Shown here piece by piece: positions 53,207 through 61,920 of a DNA stretch of 64,000 bases. This DNA is from Bacillota bacterium (GTDB lineage Bacteria > Bacillota > Clostridia > Peptostreptococcales > Anaerovoracaceae), in the NCBI GenBank assembly GCA_905372035.1, contig CAJPNN010000001.1, positions 1 through 64,000 on the forward strand. The letters run 5' to 3'. How positions within the stretch are numbered: the first letter of the stretch is position 1; every line of letters begins with the position of its first letter. The notes beneath the pieces are model-generated. The model did not search any database. It was not told the DNA's origin and saw only the letters and a list, made by a program, of their open reading frames with translations. The position numbers and the translations under genes are program-made.

Positions 53207-53350
53207 ATGAAGAGAATAAAGACTTTAGCTACTAAAGATTTGATAAAAAGCGCCAAGACCGGAGGCTGTGGAGAGTGTCAAACGTCTTGCCAGTCGGCCA
53301 GTAAGACGTCTTGCAGTGTTATAAATCAATCCTGTGAGCAGAGTAAATAA
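53207..53350 (+). CDS. scfA: SCIFF ranthipeptide precursor with five cysteines
   Basis: 47 residues, ATG after GGGAAGGTG. It begins MKRIKTLATKDLIKSAKTGG, and the cysteine region (residues 21-43) has the SCIFF (six cysteines in forty-five residues) pattern CGECQTSCQSA-x-KTSC, ending NQSC. Cysteines are at 21, 24, 28, 36 and 43. Position 32, Cys in every SCIFF I recall, is Ser here (AGT, one base from TGT), and position 37 is Ser. In characterised SCIFF peptides the thioether was reported between Cys32 and Thr37. The maturase gene follows. The role of SCIFF is unknown although it is nearly universal in Clostridia. Confidence 0.93.
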   Translation: MKRIKTLATKDLIKSAKTGGCGECQTSCQSASKTSCSVINQSCEQSK

Positions 53351-53364
53351 GTAAATAAAAAATT

Positions 53365-53400
53365 GTCGCTTAACTTCCACAAGGAAAGAGCGACTTTTTT
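53365..53400 (+). terminator. Terminator/attenuator between the SCIFF peptide and maturase genes
   Basis: GTCGCT (53365-53370) pairs with AGCGAC (53389-53394), with an inner TTCC/GGAA stem, followed by TTTTTT (53395-53400). Partial read-through would give more peptide mRNA than maturase mRNA. Confidence 0.75.
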
Positions 53401-53427
53401 ATATGTTGACGGGTGAAAGGGAGCAAT

Positions 53428-54810
53428 ATGGTACATCAGTACAAAAGCAACGGTTACAATATAATAGTGGATTCAAACAGCGGAAGCGTGCATTCTGTCG
53501 ACGATGTCGTATATGATATAATAAACCTGTGGGAGAAAGAAGAGAAAGGTCATATAAAAAATATAATTCTCAAAAAATATACGAGCAGAAAAGATGTGAC
53601 CTCTGATGAAATAGATGAAGTTTTTGATGATATAGAGGAACTGATCAAAGATGGAAAATTGTTTTTCGATGATATATTTGAAGTTGTTGCAAAACAATTT
53701 AAAGCACGGCAGTCGGTAATAAAAGCTGTTTGTTTGCATGTTGCACACAGCTGTAATTTGAGATGCAGGTACTGTTTTGCCGACGAGGGAGCGTATAAAG
53801 GCAGCGGGAAAGCGATAATGAGTTATGAAACTGCAGTAAAAGCGATAGAATTTTTGATTGCCAATTCGGGAACGAGAAAAAATCTTGAGGTGGATTTTTT
53901 TGGAGGAGAACCTCTTTTGAATTGGGATGTTGTTAAAAAAACCGTGGAATATGGACTTGTAAGGGGGAAAGAATGTGATAAAAATTTCAGGTTTACTCTT
54001 ACTACAAACGGAATATTGTTAGATGATGAAGTTATAGAGTTTTCAAATAAATATATGAGCAATGTCGTTTTGAGTCTGGACGGAAGACCTGAAATAAATG
54101 ATAAGATGAGGTTGACTCCTAATGGAAAAGGATCTTATGATTTGATAGTTCCGGGTTTTAAAAAGCTTGCAGAGTCAAGAAATCAAAATGCTTATTATAT
54201 CAGAGGGACTTATACGGGAAGCAATTTAGACTTTTTTGAAGATATAATACATATGGCGGACATGGGATTTAAAGAGCTTTCGATGGAACCTGTTGTTACA
54301 GATGACAATGCAGTTTATGCAATAAAAAAAGAAAATTTACCTCAGATATATGAGCAGTATGAAAAACTTGCCATAGAAATGCTGGCTCGAAAGAAAAACG
54401 GAAATCCGTTCAACTTTTATCACTATAATATAGATTTAAACGGCGGTCCATGTATAGTTAAAAGGGTATCAGGTTGCGGGGTTGGGACTGAATATGTTGC
54501 GATAACACCCGATGGAGATATCTATCCATGCCATCAGTTTGTGGGAGATGATGAGTACAGACTTGGAAATGTGGACTGCGGAATTCAAAATGAGGCGATA
54601 ATTGACAAATTCAGGAATTGTAATATTTATTCACACGATGAATGCAGAAATTGTTTTGCAAAATTATTTTGCAGCGGCGGCTGCTCCGCAAATGCATATC
54701 ATATGACGGGTGATATAACAGGCGTATACGGTTTGGGTTGCGATCTTCACCGAAAGCGTATTGAGTGCGCTTTGATGATGAAGGTGGCGGAGGCTGACAT
54801 GGACAACTGA
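53428..54810 (+). CDS. scfB: SCIFF radical SAM maturase (thioether-forming)
   Basis: 460 residues from ATG 53428 (AAAGGGA upstream); GTG 53413 overlaps the ribosome site. The first 95 residues, from MVHQYKSNGYNIIVDSNSG, form the peptide-binding (RRE-like) region. The SAM-cluster cysteines are Cys109, Cys113 and Cys116 in CNLRCRYC, followed by FFGGEPLLNW. The SPASM region has SGCGVGTEYVAITPDGDIYP, with CHQF next, then CRNCFAKLFCSGGC and a final GCDLH, supplying ligands for two auxiliary clusters. All expected cysteines seem present, so the enzyme should be active on the precursor gene directly upstream. Confidence 0.95.
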   Translation: MVHQYKSNGYNIIVDSNSGSVHSVDDVVYDIINLWEKEEKGHIKNIILKKYTSRKDVTSDEIDEVFDDIEELIKDGKLFFDDIFEVVAKQFKARQSVIKAVCLHVAHSCNLRCRYCFADEGAYKGSGKAIMSYETAVKAIEFLIANSGTRKNLEVDFFGGEPLLNWDVVKKTVEYGLVRGKECDKNFRFTLTTNGILLDDEVIEFSNKYMSNVVLSLDGRPEINDKMRLTPNGKGSYDLIVPGFKKLAESRNQNAYYIRGTYTGSNLDFFEDIIHMADMGFKELSMEPVVTDDNAVYAIKKENLPQIYEQYEKLAIEMLARKKNGNPFNFYHYNIDLNGGPCIVKRVSGCGVGTEYVAITPDGDIYPCHQFVGDDEYRLGNVDCGIQNEAIIDKFRNCNIYSHDECRNCFAKLFCSGGCSANAYHMTGDITGVYGLGCDLHRKRIECALMMKVAEADMDN

Positions 54811-54827
54811 GAAGAGAGGTGCTTAAT

Positions 54828-56093
54828 ATGAAAAATGAAACAAAATGTTTACACTCAGGATATAATCCGAAGAACGGAGAACCGAGGGTAATGCCAATAT
54901 ATCAGAGTACAACATTTGTGTATGATACAACAAAAGAAGTAGGAGATATATTTGATATGCCGACGCTCGGTCCCATATACTCAAGATTTTTTAATCCTAC
55001 CGTAGATGTTGTAGAAAAGAAAATTGCAGAGCTTGAGGGTGGTGTGGGAGCTATGTGTACATCGTCCGGGCAGGCGGCGTCACTCATATCCGTACTCAAT
55101 ATATGTAGTGCGGGGGACAGTATAGTAAGTTGTTCCAGCATATATGGAGGAACTTTCAACCTTTTTGCGGTAACGCTCAGGAAGTTCGGAATAGAGTGTA
55201 TATTTGTAGATCAAGATGCATCCGAGGATGAAATACAAAAGTCGTTTAAATCCAACACAAAGCTGGTTTTTGGAGAGACGTTGGCAAATCCTATAATTTC
55301 AGTTCTTGATATTGAAAAGATGGCTAAAATAGCACACAAAAATAATGTGCCGCTGATTATAGATAATACGTTTGCAACACCTTGCTTATGCAGACCGTTT
55401 GAACATGGTGCCGATATAGTTATACATTCAACCACAAAGTATATGGACGGACATGCTTTGCAGGTAGGAGGCGTGATCGTGGACAGTGGAAATTTTAACT
55501 GGAAAAACGGTAAATATTCTGACTTTACAGAACCTGACGACTCATATCACGGACTTGTTTATACGGATACTTTCGGTGATATGGCATATATAATAAAAGC
55601 CAGAATGCAGCTTATGAGAGATTTCGGAGCATTTCCGTCCGCACATTCGGCATTCCTTCTGAATTTAGGGTTGGAGACGCTTCCACTCAGAATGGAACGT
55701 TATTGTTATAATGCTGAAAGAGTGGCCGAGTATTTTTCGGATTCGGATAAAATAGAAGAAGTTTTTTATCCGACTCTTCAAGATGATAAATATAACGGAC
55801 TTGCTGCAAAATATCTGCCGGAAGGATGCAGCGGAGTAGTAGCTATAACTGTAAAAGGCGGAAAGGAAAAGGCTGCAAAGTTTATAGACAGTTTAAAACT
55901 TGCTTCAAATGAAGTGCATGTTGCGGATATAAGGACATGTGTGCTTCATCCCGCAAGCGAAACCCACAGACAGCTTACAGATGAACAGCTTGTTTCGGCA
56001 GGTATAAATCCGGGATTGGTAAGATTTTCAGTAGGTCTTGAAAATGTGGACGATATTATTGATGATATTAAGCAGGCACTGGCAGAGATTTAG
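54828..56093 (+). CDS. O-acetylhomoserine sulfhydrylase / methionine gamma-lyase family PLP enzyme
   Basis: 421 residues from ATG 54828 (GAGAGG eight bases before; GTG 54819 is too close). A Cys/Met-metabolism PLP enzyme: IYQSTTFVYDTTKEV, then YSRFFNPTVDVVEKKIAELE, GGVGAMCTSSGQAA, DNTFATPCLCRPFEHGADIV and the PLP lysine in HSTTKYMDGHAL. The C-terminal EVHVADIRTCVLHPASETHR fits the O-acetylhomoserine sulfhydrylase (MetY) branch best. That reaction makes homocysteine from O-acetylhomoserine and sulfide. Methionine gamma-lyase or cystathionine enzymes are alternatives. A link to cysteine-rich SCIFF maturation is only positional. Confidence 0.85.
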   Translation: MKNETKCLHSGYNPKNGEPRVMPIYQSTTFVYDTTKEVGDIFDMPTLGPIYSRFFNPTVDVVEKKIAELEGGVGAMCTSSGQAASLISVLNICSAGDSIVSCSSIYGGTFNLFAVTLRKFGIECIFVDQDASEDEIQKSFKSNTKLVFGETLANPIISVLDIEKMAKIAHKNNVPLIIDNTFATPCLCRPFEHGADIVIHSTTKYMDGHALQVGGVIVDSGNFNWKNGKYSDFTEPDDSYHGLVYTDTFGDMAYIIKARMQLMRDFGAFPSAHSAFLLNLGLETLPLRMERYCYNAERVAEYFSDSDKIEEVFYPTLQDDKYNGLAAKYLPEGCSGVVAITVKGGKEKAAKFIDSLKLASNEVHVADIRTCVLHPASETHRQLTDEQLVSAGINPGLVRFSVGLENVDDIIDDIKQALAEI

Positions 56094-56105
56094 GAGATGG
56101 TTAAA

Positions 56106-56555
56106 TTGGAGCTTAAATATAAAATACTGAGAGTATCGGATACGGAAGAATTTAAGAAAATGGCATATGCGCTGTATGAAGAAGACAGCGACATGTACGG
56201 TATTACCGAGGAAAAACTTAAGGCGACTATACAGGAAAGTGTTTTAAATAAAGAACATTTAAAGATAATTTTGCTTTGGCTCGGAGATGAGATAATAGGA
56301 TACTGTATAGTGGTTACATATTGGAGTAATCGGCTTGGGGGAAACCTTATACATATTGATGAAATATATCTTAAACCCGAGTTCAGAAATAAAGGATATG
56401 GGAAATGTTTCATGACGAATATTCCTAACATGTTCCTTGATGCAGTCGCTATGGAAATCCAGGTTCCGCCGTCAAATTTAAGGGCTTTAGCGCTTTATAG
56501 GAGATTGAACTTTGCGAGAAGACAGGATTCAAGTATGTTATTTATAATAGAATAA
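56106..56555 (+). CDS. GNAT-family N-acetyltransferase
   Basis: 149 residues if started at TTG 56106, nine bases after AGGAG (56092-56096); ATG 56097 is in frame but abuts that site directly. The acetyl-CoA motif A is seen as IDEIYLKPEFRNKGYGKCF, and NLRALALYRRLNFARRQDS is motif B with the usual alternate (LYxxxGF-like) pattern. The substrate is unknown. It starts three to thirteen bases after metY and is probably co-transcribed with it. Confidence 0.8.
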   Translation: MELKYKILRVSDTEEFKKMAYALYEEDSDMYGITEEKLKATIQESVLNKEHLKIILLWLGDEIIGYCIVVTYWSNRLGGNLIHIDEIYLKPEFRNKGYGKCFMTNIPNMFLDAVAMEIQVPPSNLRALALYRRLNFARRQDSSMLFIIE

Positions 56556-56570
56556 CAATATATTGTTATT
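56551..56570. repeat. 20-bp perfect palindrome at the end of the GNAT gene
   Basis: AATAACAATA is followed directly by TATTGTTATT, an exact palindrome that overlaps the GNAT stop codon. No T run follows, so it is either a weak terminator or a protein-binding site. Confidence 0.5.
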
Positions 56571-56620
56571 AAGTATACAGCGAACAATACAACTGTCGTT
56601 TATAATAAGGTAAAAAAATC

Positions 56621-56649
56621 TTTACTTTTTATTTAAAGCATAGTATAAT
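56621..56649 (+). promoter_or_regulatory. Promoter of rpsB-tsf
   Basis: TTTACT (56621-56626) and TATAAT (56644-56649) are 17 bases apart. The leader of about 115 bases to ATG 56773 contains a CCCT/AGGG hairpin near 56713-56721 and could carry an S2 control site. Confidence 0.65.
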
Positions 56650-56772
56650 TTTTGAGGTAATTTTGTATTGCCTAAGTTATTTTATTTTACACATGATCCT
56701 GCTGTCTACGGTTCCCTAAGGGTGTATAAGGCAGAGTATGGACATGGAAGAAAAAACCGGGAGGAAAGTATT

Positions 56773-57564
56773 ATGTCAGTTATTTCAATGAAACAATTAC
56801 TTGAGGCGGGTGTACATTTTGGACATCAGACGAGAAGATGGAATCCTAAAATGGCACCGTATATCTTTACAGAAAGAAACGGTATATATATTATTGACCT
56901 GCAAAAAACTGTAAAGAAGATTGATGAGGCATATGACTTCATGAGACAAATTGCAGAAACGGGAAAACCCATCCTGTTTGTAGGTACAAAAAAACAGGCG
57001 CAGGCAGCTATAAAAGATGAAGCGCTTAGAGCGGGAATGTTTTTTGTAAACGAAAGATGGCTTGGAGGCATGCTCACAAACTATAAAACCATTTCTGCAA
57101 GAATAAAAAGACTCAATGAAATAAGAGAAATGGAAACAAACGGTGTTTTTGACGCTCTTACAAAAAAAGAAGTAAGCAAATTGAGACTTGAGGGCGATAA
57201 GCTTGAAAAATTCTTAGGTGGAATAAAAGAGATGAAAGGTATGCCGGGAGCACTTTTTGTAGTTGATCCTAAGAAAGAAAAAATTGCTATAAAAGAAGCG
57301 AGGATTTTAGGAATACCTGTTATAGGTATAGTAGATACGAATTGTGATCCTGATGATGTTGATTATATAATTCCTGCAAATGATGATGCTATAAGAGCGG
57401 TTAAACTCATAGCGGCAAAGATGGCGGATGCCATTATAGAGGCTAATCAAGGAGAATCATTTGATGAGGGTTCTGTTTCCGAAACAGGTGACAGTGAAGG
57501 AGAAGATGCTGAGAATGTAAGTGAGAATGAAGCTCAGGATGAAACGGAACAGGAGGAAAAATAA
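56773..57564 (+). CDS. rpsB: 30S ribosomal protein S2
   Basis: 263 residues from ATG 56773, which follows GGGAGG; the frame is open further upstream but lies in the leader. Signatures are [57 protein letters not shown] and the later [20 protein letters not shown]. The last 40 residues form an acidic extension ([20 protein letters not shown]) longer than in E. coli. It is one base before tsf, the usual rpsB-tsf pair. Confidence 0.97.
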   Translation: MSVISMKQLLEAGVHFGHQTRRWNPKMAPYIFTERNGIYIIDLQKTVKKIDEAYDFMRQIAETGKPILFVGTKKQAQAAIKDEALRAGMFFVNERWLGGMLTNYKTISARIKRLNEIREMETNGVFDALTKKEVSKLRLEGDKLEKFLGGIKEMKGMPGALFVVDPKKEKIAIKEARILGIPVIGIVDTNCDPDDVDYIIPANDDAIRAVKLIAAKMADAIIEANQGESFDEGSVSETGDSEGEDAENVSENEAQDETEQEEK

Positions 57565-58476
57565 ATGGCTGTTACGGCAAGCATGGTAAAAGAACTGCGT
57601 GAGATGACGGGCGCAGGCATGATGGACTGCAAAAAAATTCTTGTTGAGGCTGACGGGAATATGGATAAAGCAATAGAACTTCTTAGAGAAAAAGGACTTG
57701 CCAAGGCTGCAAAAAAAGCGGGAAGAGTCGCTGCACAGGGTCTTGTTAAGTTTGCAATATCTGAGGATGGAACAAAGGCTGCAATGGTAGAAGTAAATTC
57801 CGAAACTGATTTTGTTGCCAAGAATGAAGAGTTTATTATTTTTGTAGAAGGTCTTGCAAAGTTGGCGCTTGATAATGAAGCTGCCGATCTTGAAGCGTTT
57901 TCGGCACTTCCTTTTGAAGGTTCGACAGTAAAAGATGTTCTCACTGAAAAAATTGCCAAAATCGGAGAGAACATGAATATAAGAAGATTTACAAGAATGG
58001 ATCAGACAGGTGTAAAGTATGTAGGGTATCTTCACGGTAACGGAAAGATAGGTGTTGTGGTAGGACTTGAAACAGAAGCTCCGATTTCTGATGTTTCCGT
58101 TTGTGGAAAAGACGTTGCTATGCAAGTGGCATCGATGAACCCTAAATTCCTCGATGAATCACAGGTAGATCCCGAATATCTTGAAAATGAAAAGAAAATT
58201 CTTGTTCAGCAGGCACTCAACGAGGGCAAGTCTGCGGATATCGTTGAAAAGATGGTTACGGGCAGACTCAAAAAGGAACTTAAGGAAACATGTCTTGTAG
58301 AACAGAAATTTGTTAAGGATAATGATTTGACAGTTAAACAGTATGTTGAAAATACTGCTGAAGAAATCGGTAAATCTATAAAAGTGGTTTCTATGGCAAG
58401 ATATGAAGTGGGTGAAGGCATCGAAAAGAAAGAAGAAAACTTTGCAGAGGAAGTGGCAAAACAGATGGGCAACTGA
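57565..58476 (+). CDS. tsf: Elongation factor Ts
   Basis: 303 residues. It is the nucleotide exchange factor for EF-Tu. The UBA-like N-terminal domain reads MVKELREMTGAGMMDCKKIL, and the core signature VEVNSETDFVAKNEEF and VAMQVASMNPKFL are present. It directly follows rpsB with AGGAGG in the rpsB tail. pyrH and frr, which often come next, are not here; rplS with its own promoter follows instead. Confidence 0.97.
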   Translation: MAVTASMVKELREMTGAGMMDCKKILVEADGNMDKAIELLREKGLAKAAKKAGRVAAQGLVKFAISEDGTKAAMVEVNSETDFVAKNEEFIIFVEGLAKLALDNEAADLEAFSALPFEGSTVKDVLTEKIAKIGENMNIRRFTRMDQTGVKYVGYLHGNGKIGVVVGLETEAPISDVSVCGKDVAMQVASMNPKFLDESQVDPEYLENEKKILVQQALNEGKSADIVEKMVTGRLKKELKETCLVEQKFVKDNDLTVKQYVENTAEEIGKSIKVVSMARYEVGEGIEKKEENFAEEVAKQMGN

Positions 58477-58492
58477 CAGTCGGCACTTTGTG

Positions 58493-58521
58493 TTGATTTT
58501 GCACGCTGATTATGTTAATAT
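58493..58521 (+). promoter_or_regulatory. Promoter of rplS
   Basis: TTGATT (58493-58498) and TAATAT (58516-58521) are 17 bases apart, with TG before the -10. Transcription would start near 58528. Confidence 0.65.
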
Positions 58522-58524
58522 GAT

Positions 58525-58600
58525 ATGGTTATTACGGGCGTTCCTCTAATAGAGTGATATTAACGGTTGGATATTAAGAACGTCTTTGGAGGAAGGAGGA
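58525..58600 (+). promoter_or_regulatory. L19 leader RNA (rplS autoregulatory element)
   Basis: The leader contains ATTACGGGCG, then AGAGTGATATTAACGGTTGG and ATATTAAGAACGTC. It resembles the Firmicute L19 leader, whose core carries GTGAT, TTAACGGTTGG and a closing strand with TTAAGAACG. Here GGGCGTTC (58535-58542) can pair with GAACGTCT (58578-58585). The ligand is presumed to be L19 itself. Confidence 0.6.
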
Positions 58601-58607
58601 ACATGGT

Positions 58608-58958
58608 ATGAATGTAATGGATATGATCGCACAGGATTATAAAAAAAATGACATTCCTAAGTTCTCAGTGGGTGATACTGTAAGAGTTCACATCAAGATT
58701 AAAGAAGGATCGAGAGAGAGAATACAGAATTTTGAAGGCTTTGTTTTAAAAAGACAAGGTGGAGGAATAAGCGAGACATTTACAGTGAGAAGAATTGCTT
58801 CAGGTGTAGGTGTTGAAAAGACTTTCCCGATTCATTCACCAAGAATTGATAAGATCGATGTTCTTAAACATGGTGATGTAAGAAGAGCTAAGCTGAACTA
58901 CATGAGAGAAAGAACAGGTAAGGCGGCTAAGATCAAATCAAAAGATATTCAGAAATAA
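58608..58958 (+). CDS. rplS: 50S ribosomal protein L19
   Basis: 116 residues, the usual length. L19 sits at the subunit interface. It starts [19 protein letters not shown], with [39 protein letters not shown] and the C-terminal [20 protein letters not shown], all family signatures. Strong GGAGGAAGGAGG ribosome sites precede ATG 58608. It has its own promoter, leader and terminator, with ylqF/rbgA next. Confidence 0.97.
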   Translation: MNVMDMIAQDYKKNDIPKFSVGDTVRVHIKIKEGSRERIQNFEGFVLKRQGGGISETFTVRRIASGVGVEKTFPIHSPRIDKIDVLKHGDVRRAKLNYMRERTGKAAKIKSKDIQK

Positions 58959-58969
58959 TGAATCTCAGG

Positions 58970-58999
58970 TAGGGAGCCAAGAGTTGGTTCCCTATTTTT
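58970..58999 (+). terminator. Terminator after rplS
   Basis: TAGGGAGCCAA (58970-58980) pairs with TTGGTTCCCTA (58984-58994), an 11-bp stem with one G-T and a three-base loop, followed by TTTTT. Confidence 0.9.
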
Positions 59000-59059
59000 C
59001 TATATCACGGGGTATAAAATTTTTTAATTCTCTTTTATGATAAGAGCAGGAGTAGTATA

Positions 59060-59902
59060 ATGGAAAATATAAACTGGTATCCGGGACATATGAAAAAAAC
59101 AAAAGCACTTATCGAGTCCAACTTAAAATTGGTAGACGCGGTTATTGAAGTTGTAGATTCGAGAATTCCCGTTTCCAGCAGGAATCCTATAGTAGATCAG
59201 ATGATATCGGGGAAAAACAGGATAATAGTTTTAAATAAAAGAGACCTGTCGGATGAATCCAAAACAGCCGAATGGATTAAAAAACTTACAAAAGAAAGAC
59301 AATCGGCGATTGCAATGGACAGCAATAAAGGGACCGGGAAAAAAGAATTGATGGCTGCTTTGGATAATATACAAAAAGAAAAAAATCGGAAGACGGATAC
59401 TACAAGGCCTATAAGGATTATGATCGTAGGGGTTCCCAACGTAGGAAAGTCATCACTTATAAATAGATTGACAGGTAGGAAAAGTACGCAAACAGGCGAT
59501 AGACCGGGCGTTACAAAAGGGAAACAGTGGCTTACACTTGAAAATAAAATGCAGCTTTTAGATACGCCGGGTATACTTTGGCCTAAATTTGAAGATCCCA
59601 AGGCAGGTATGAATTTAGCGTTTTGCGGTTCTATAAAGGATGAAATCCTGGATGTGGAAACGCTCGGCTTTGAACTTATTAAACTTCTTAAGAGAGATTA
59701 TCCCGAACTTCTTATGGATAGATATAAACTTGAGAGTTTGAGTGAAGATGATTTGGAAAACATGGAAGAGATAGCTCGAAAAAGAGGCTTTATTATGCCG
59801 GGTAAAAGAATCGATTATACAAGATGTGCAAATGCGATCTTAGATGAATTCAGACATGCCGTAATAGGCAGAATCACATTGGAGAGTGCAAAAGGAGATT
59901 GA
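59060..59902 (+). CDS. rbgA: Ribosome biogenesis GTPase RbgA (YlqF)
   Basis: 280 residues. It is a circularly permuted GTPase needed for late 50S assembly. Permutation is visible because the G4 motif NKRD (about residue 59) comes before the P-loop GVPNVGKSS (about 124-132), and G3 DTPG follows. The N-terminal INWYPGHMKKTKALI is the family signature, and the C-terminal domain (about 205-275) is the RNA-binding extension. rnhB follows after 102 bases, the usual ylqF-rnhB pairing. Confidence 0.95.
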   Translation: MENINWYPGHMKKTKALIESNLKLVDAVIEVVDSRIPVSSRNPIVDQMISGKNRIIVLNKRDLSDESKTAEWIKKLTKERQSAIAMDSNKGTGKKELMAALDNIQKEKNRKTDTTRPIRIMIVGVPNVGKSSLINRLTGRKSTQTGDRPGVTKGKQWLTLENKMQLLDTPGILWPKFEDPKAGMNLAFCGSIKDEILDVETLGFELIKLLKRDYPELLMDRYKLESLSEDDLENMEEIARKRGFIMPGKRIDYTRCANAILDEFRHAVIGRITLESAKGD

Positions 59903-60004
59903 ATATCCAAGCCATAAAATATTTAATATATTAAAGTACAAAATAAGAACAAAATATTTTATGATACTTTTAAGTTGCCCAAATGTGGCGGAGCGGATAT
60001 AAAA

Positions 60005-60640
60005 ATGGCAAAAAAAACGAAAGAACAACTTATTGAAAGATTTAATGAATTGAGAGCTCCCGAACTCCTCTTATACAGCAAGGGATATAAATTGATTGCA
60101 GGTATGGATGAGGTGGGAAGAGGTCCTCTTGCGGGTCCCGTGGTTACGGCGTGTGTTATTTTACCGGAGGATTTTTACGCTCTCGGCATAGATGATTCTA
60201 AAAAGGTGAGTGAAAACAAGCGGGAAGAATTGTATAATATAATAATTGAGAAATGTGTGTGTTATTCAATAGGTATGGTGGAGCCTGAAGTTATAGATGA
60301 AATAAATATTTTACAGGCTACAAAGCTTGCTATGAAAAAAGCGTTTGACAATATGCAGATAAAACCTGATTATCTTATGATAGATGCAATGTCATTACCG
60401 GAACTTGACGTTGTTCAGGAAGGAATAATAAAGGGTGACGGTAAACGTTTATCAATAGCGGCAGCTTCGATCCTGGCAAAGGTAACAAGGGACAGACTTA
60501 TGCGAGAGTATGATTTGAAGTACCCGGGATACGGGTTTTCTTCAAACAAGGGATATGGGACAAAAGAACATTACAAAGGTCTGGAAACTGAGGGGATAAC
60601 TGAAATACACAGATTATCATTTTTAAAAAATATTTTATAA
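60005..60640 (+). CDS. rnhB: Ribonuclease HII
   Basis: 211 residues from ATG 60005; the frame is open upstream but GGAG at 59990-59993 fits this start. It cuts RNA in DNA-RNA hybrids, including single ribonucleotides. Catalytic residues are Asp and Glu in AGMDEVGRGPLAGPVV, then Asp in LMIDAMSLP and the later SILAKVTRDRLM signature with YPGYGFSSNKGYGTKEH. The short leading helix is normal for the Firmicute form. Confidence 0.95.
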   Translation: MAKKTKEQLIERFNELRAPELLLYSKGYKLIAGMDEVGRGPLAGPVVTACVILPEDFYALGIDDSKKVSENKREELYNIIIEKCVCYSIGMVEPEVIDEINILQATKLAMKKAFDNMQIKPDYLMIDAMSLPELDVVQEGIIKGDGKRLSIAAASILAKVTRDRLMREYDLKYPGYGFSSNKGYGTKEHYKGLETEGITEIHRLSFLKNIL

Positions 60641-60727
60641 AAGATTGTGATGAAAGCTGTTATAAATATATATTTGCAATGTAAAAAATGATTATAAAAA
60701 ATATTTTTGGAGAGGAGATCTATACAT

Positions 60728-61828
60728 ATGTATCCTAAGAATTTATGTATGAAAACTGAAAAAAAATTGATGAGGATTTTAAAATTGTTTATTTTCAGTG
60801 CACTTGTCATAAGCATGGCGGTCTGTTCAGTCTGCACGACTGAAGTAAGTGCGTCAAGTGATATATACAACCAAAGTGCGGTCAAACTCGGCGACTTGGG
60901 ACTTTTTAAGGGTACAGATAACGGATTTGAACTCGACAGGCGGCCGACCAGAGCGGAAGCGGCTTGTATGCTGGTCAGGTTTTTAGGAAAAGAAAGTGAT
61001 GCTTTGAAAGAAACTTATAATATCCCCTTTAAAGATGTTCCCGATTGGGCTGTTCAATATGTAGGTTATCTTTACAGCAATAATATGGCTAAAGGACTGT
61101 CCGACAATTATTTCGGGGCTAACGAATTTATAGATATGGATGCATATACGACATTTGTTCTAAGGGCACTGAAATACAATGACAGTGAGCCGAACCTTGA
61201 TTTTACATGGGAGACGGCCAAGAAAAAAGCCGTAGATATTTCGCTGTTATCGAATGCGGATTTGAGAAAGCTGTCGAAAGCAGATTTTACAAGAGGAAAG
61301 ATGGTTTATTTGTCCGAGCGGGCCTTGAATACGAATATAAAAGGCAGAAGAATTATGCTTAGAAGGCTTTTGGCGTCTCAAGGGATTATCTCCGTTGATC
61401 CGGAATGGTCAACCGATAAGCCTGAGTGGTTTGACAGTATAATTGCCGCAGGAGAAAAACATTTGGGAGTTCCGTATTTGTTCGGTTCGGCAAATCCTGA
61501 AAAAGGTTTTGACTGTTCGGGATTTGTTTCTTATGTTTATAACAACTCAAATTTAGGATTTAAACTGCCCAGGTCATCTCAGTCAATTTTTAATAACATA
61601 AAAACTTTTGAATTGGAGCAAGATGCAAGACCGGGAGATTTGATTTTCTTTACGGGGACTTATAACAGCAAAAATCCTGTGACACATGTCGGAATATATA
61701 TAGGTGATGGAAGAATGTTACATGCAGGCAGTAAGGCGGGAATTTCCTATCAAAATTTAAATATAGATTATTACAAAAAACATTTTTACGGATTCGGTAG
61801 AGTAGAACCGAACAGGTCTGCCAAGTGA
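60728..61828 (+). CDS. SLH-domain NlpC/P60 cell-wall peptidase
   Basis: 366 residues from ATG 60728 with GGAGAGGAG upstream. A signal peptide (about 12-40, ending EVSA) leads to SLH-type repeats: KLGDLGLFKGTDN with RRPTRAEAACMLVRFL, then FKDVPDWAVQYVGYLYSNN. The C-terminal NlpC/P60 domain (about 240-362) has the catalytic Cys in GFDCSGFVSYVY, His in HVGIYIGDGRMLHAGS and LPRSSQSIF. It probably cleaves peptide cross-bridges of peptidoglycan while anchored to the wall. Only two SLH repeats are clear, so binding may be weaker than for the three-repeat protein at 8596. Confidence 0.88.
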   Translation: MYPKNLCMKTEKKLMRILKLFIFSALVISMAVCSVCTTEVSASSDIYNQSAVKLGDLGLFKGTDNGFELDRRPTRAEAACMLVRFLGKESDALKETYNIPFKDVPDWAVQYVGYLYSNNMAKGLSDNYFGANEFIDMDAYTTFVLRALKYNDSEPNLDFTWETAKKKAVDISLLSNADLRKLSKADFTRGKMVYLSERALNTNIKGRRIMLRRLLASQGIISVDPEWSTDKPEWFDSIIAAGEKHLGVPYLFGSANPEKGFDCSGFVSYVYNNSNLGFKLPRSSQSIFNNIKTFELEQDARPGDLIFFTGTYNSKNPVTHVGIYIGDGRMLHAGSKAGISYQNLNIDYYKKHFYGFGRVEPNRSAK

Positions 61829-61920
61829 TAAATGGAAGAGAGAAAAAATTTTTAAAATTTTGTAAGACGGAATAGAATACTTAAGCTAAATAATAAATGC
61901 TATGTGAGGAGAATTGTTTT

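Noticed and set aside
61829..61920. T-box leader for valS
   Set aside because: The gap is only 92 bases, with no specifier stem, T-box sequence or terminator visible.
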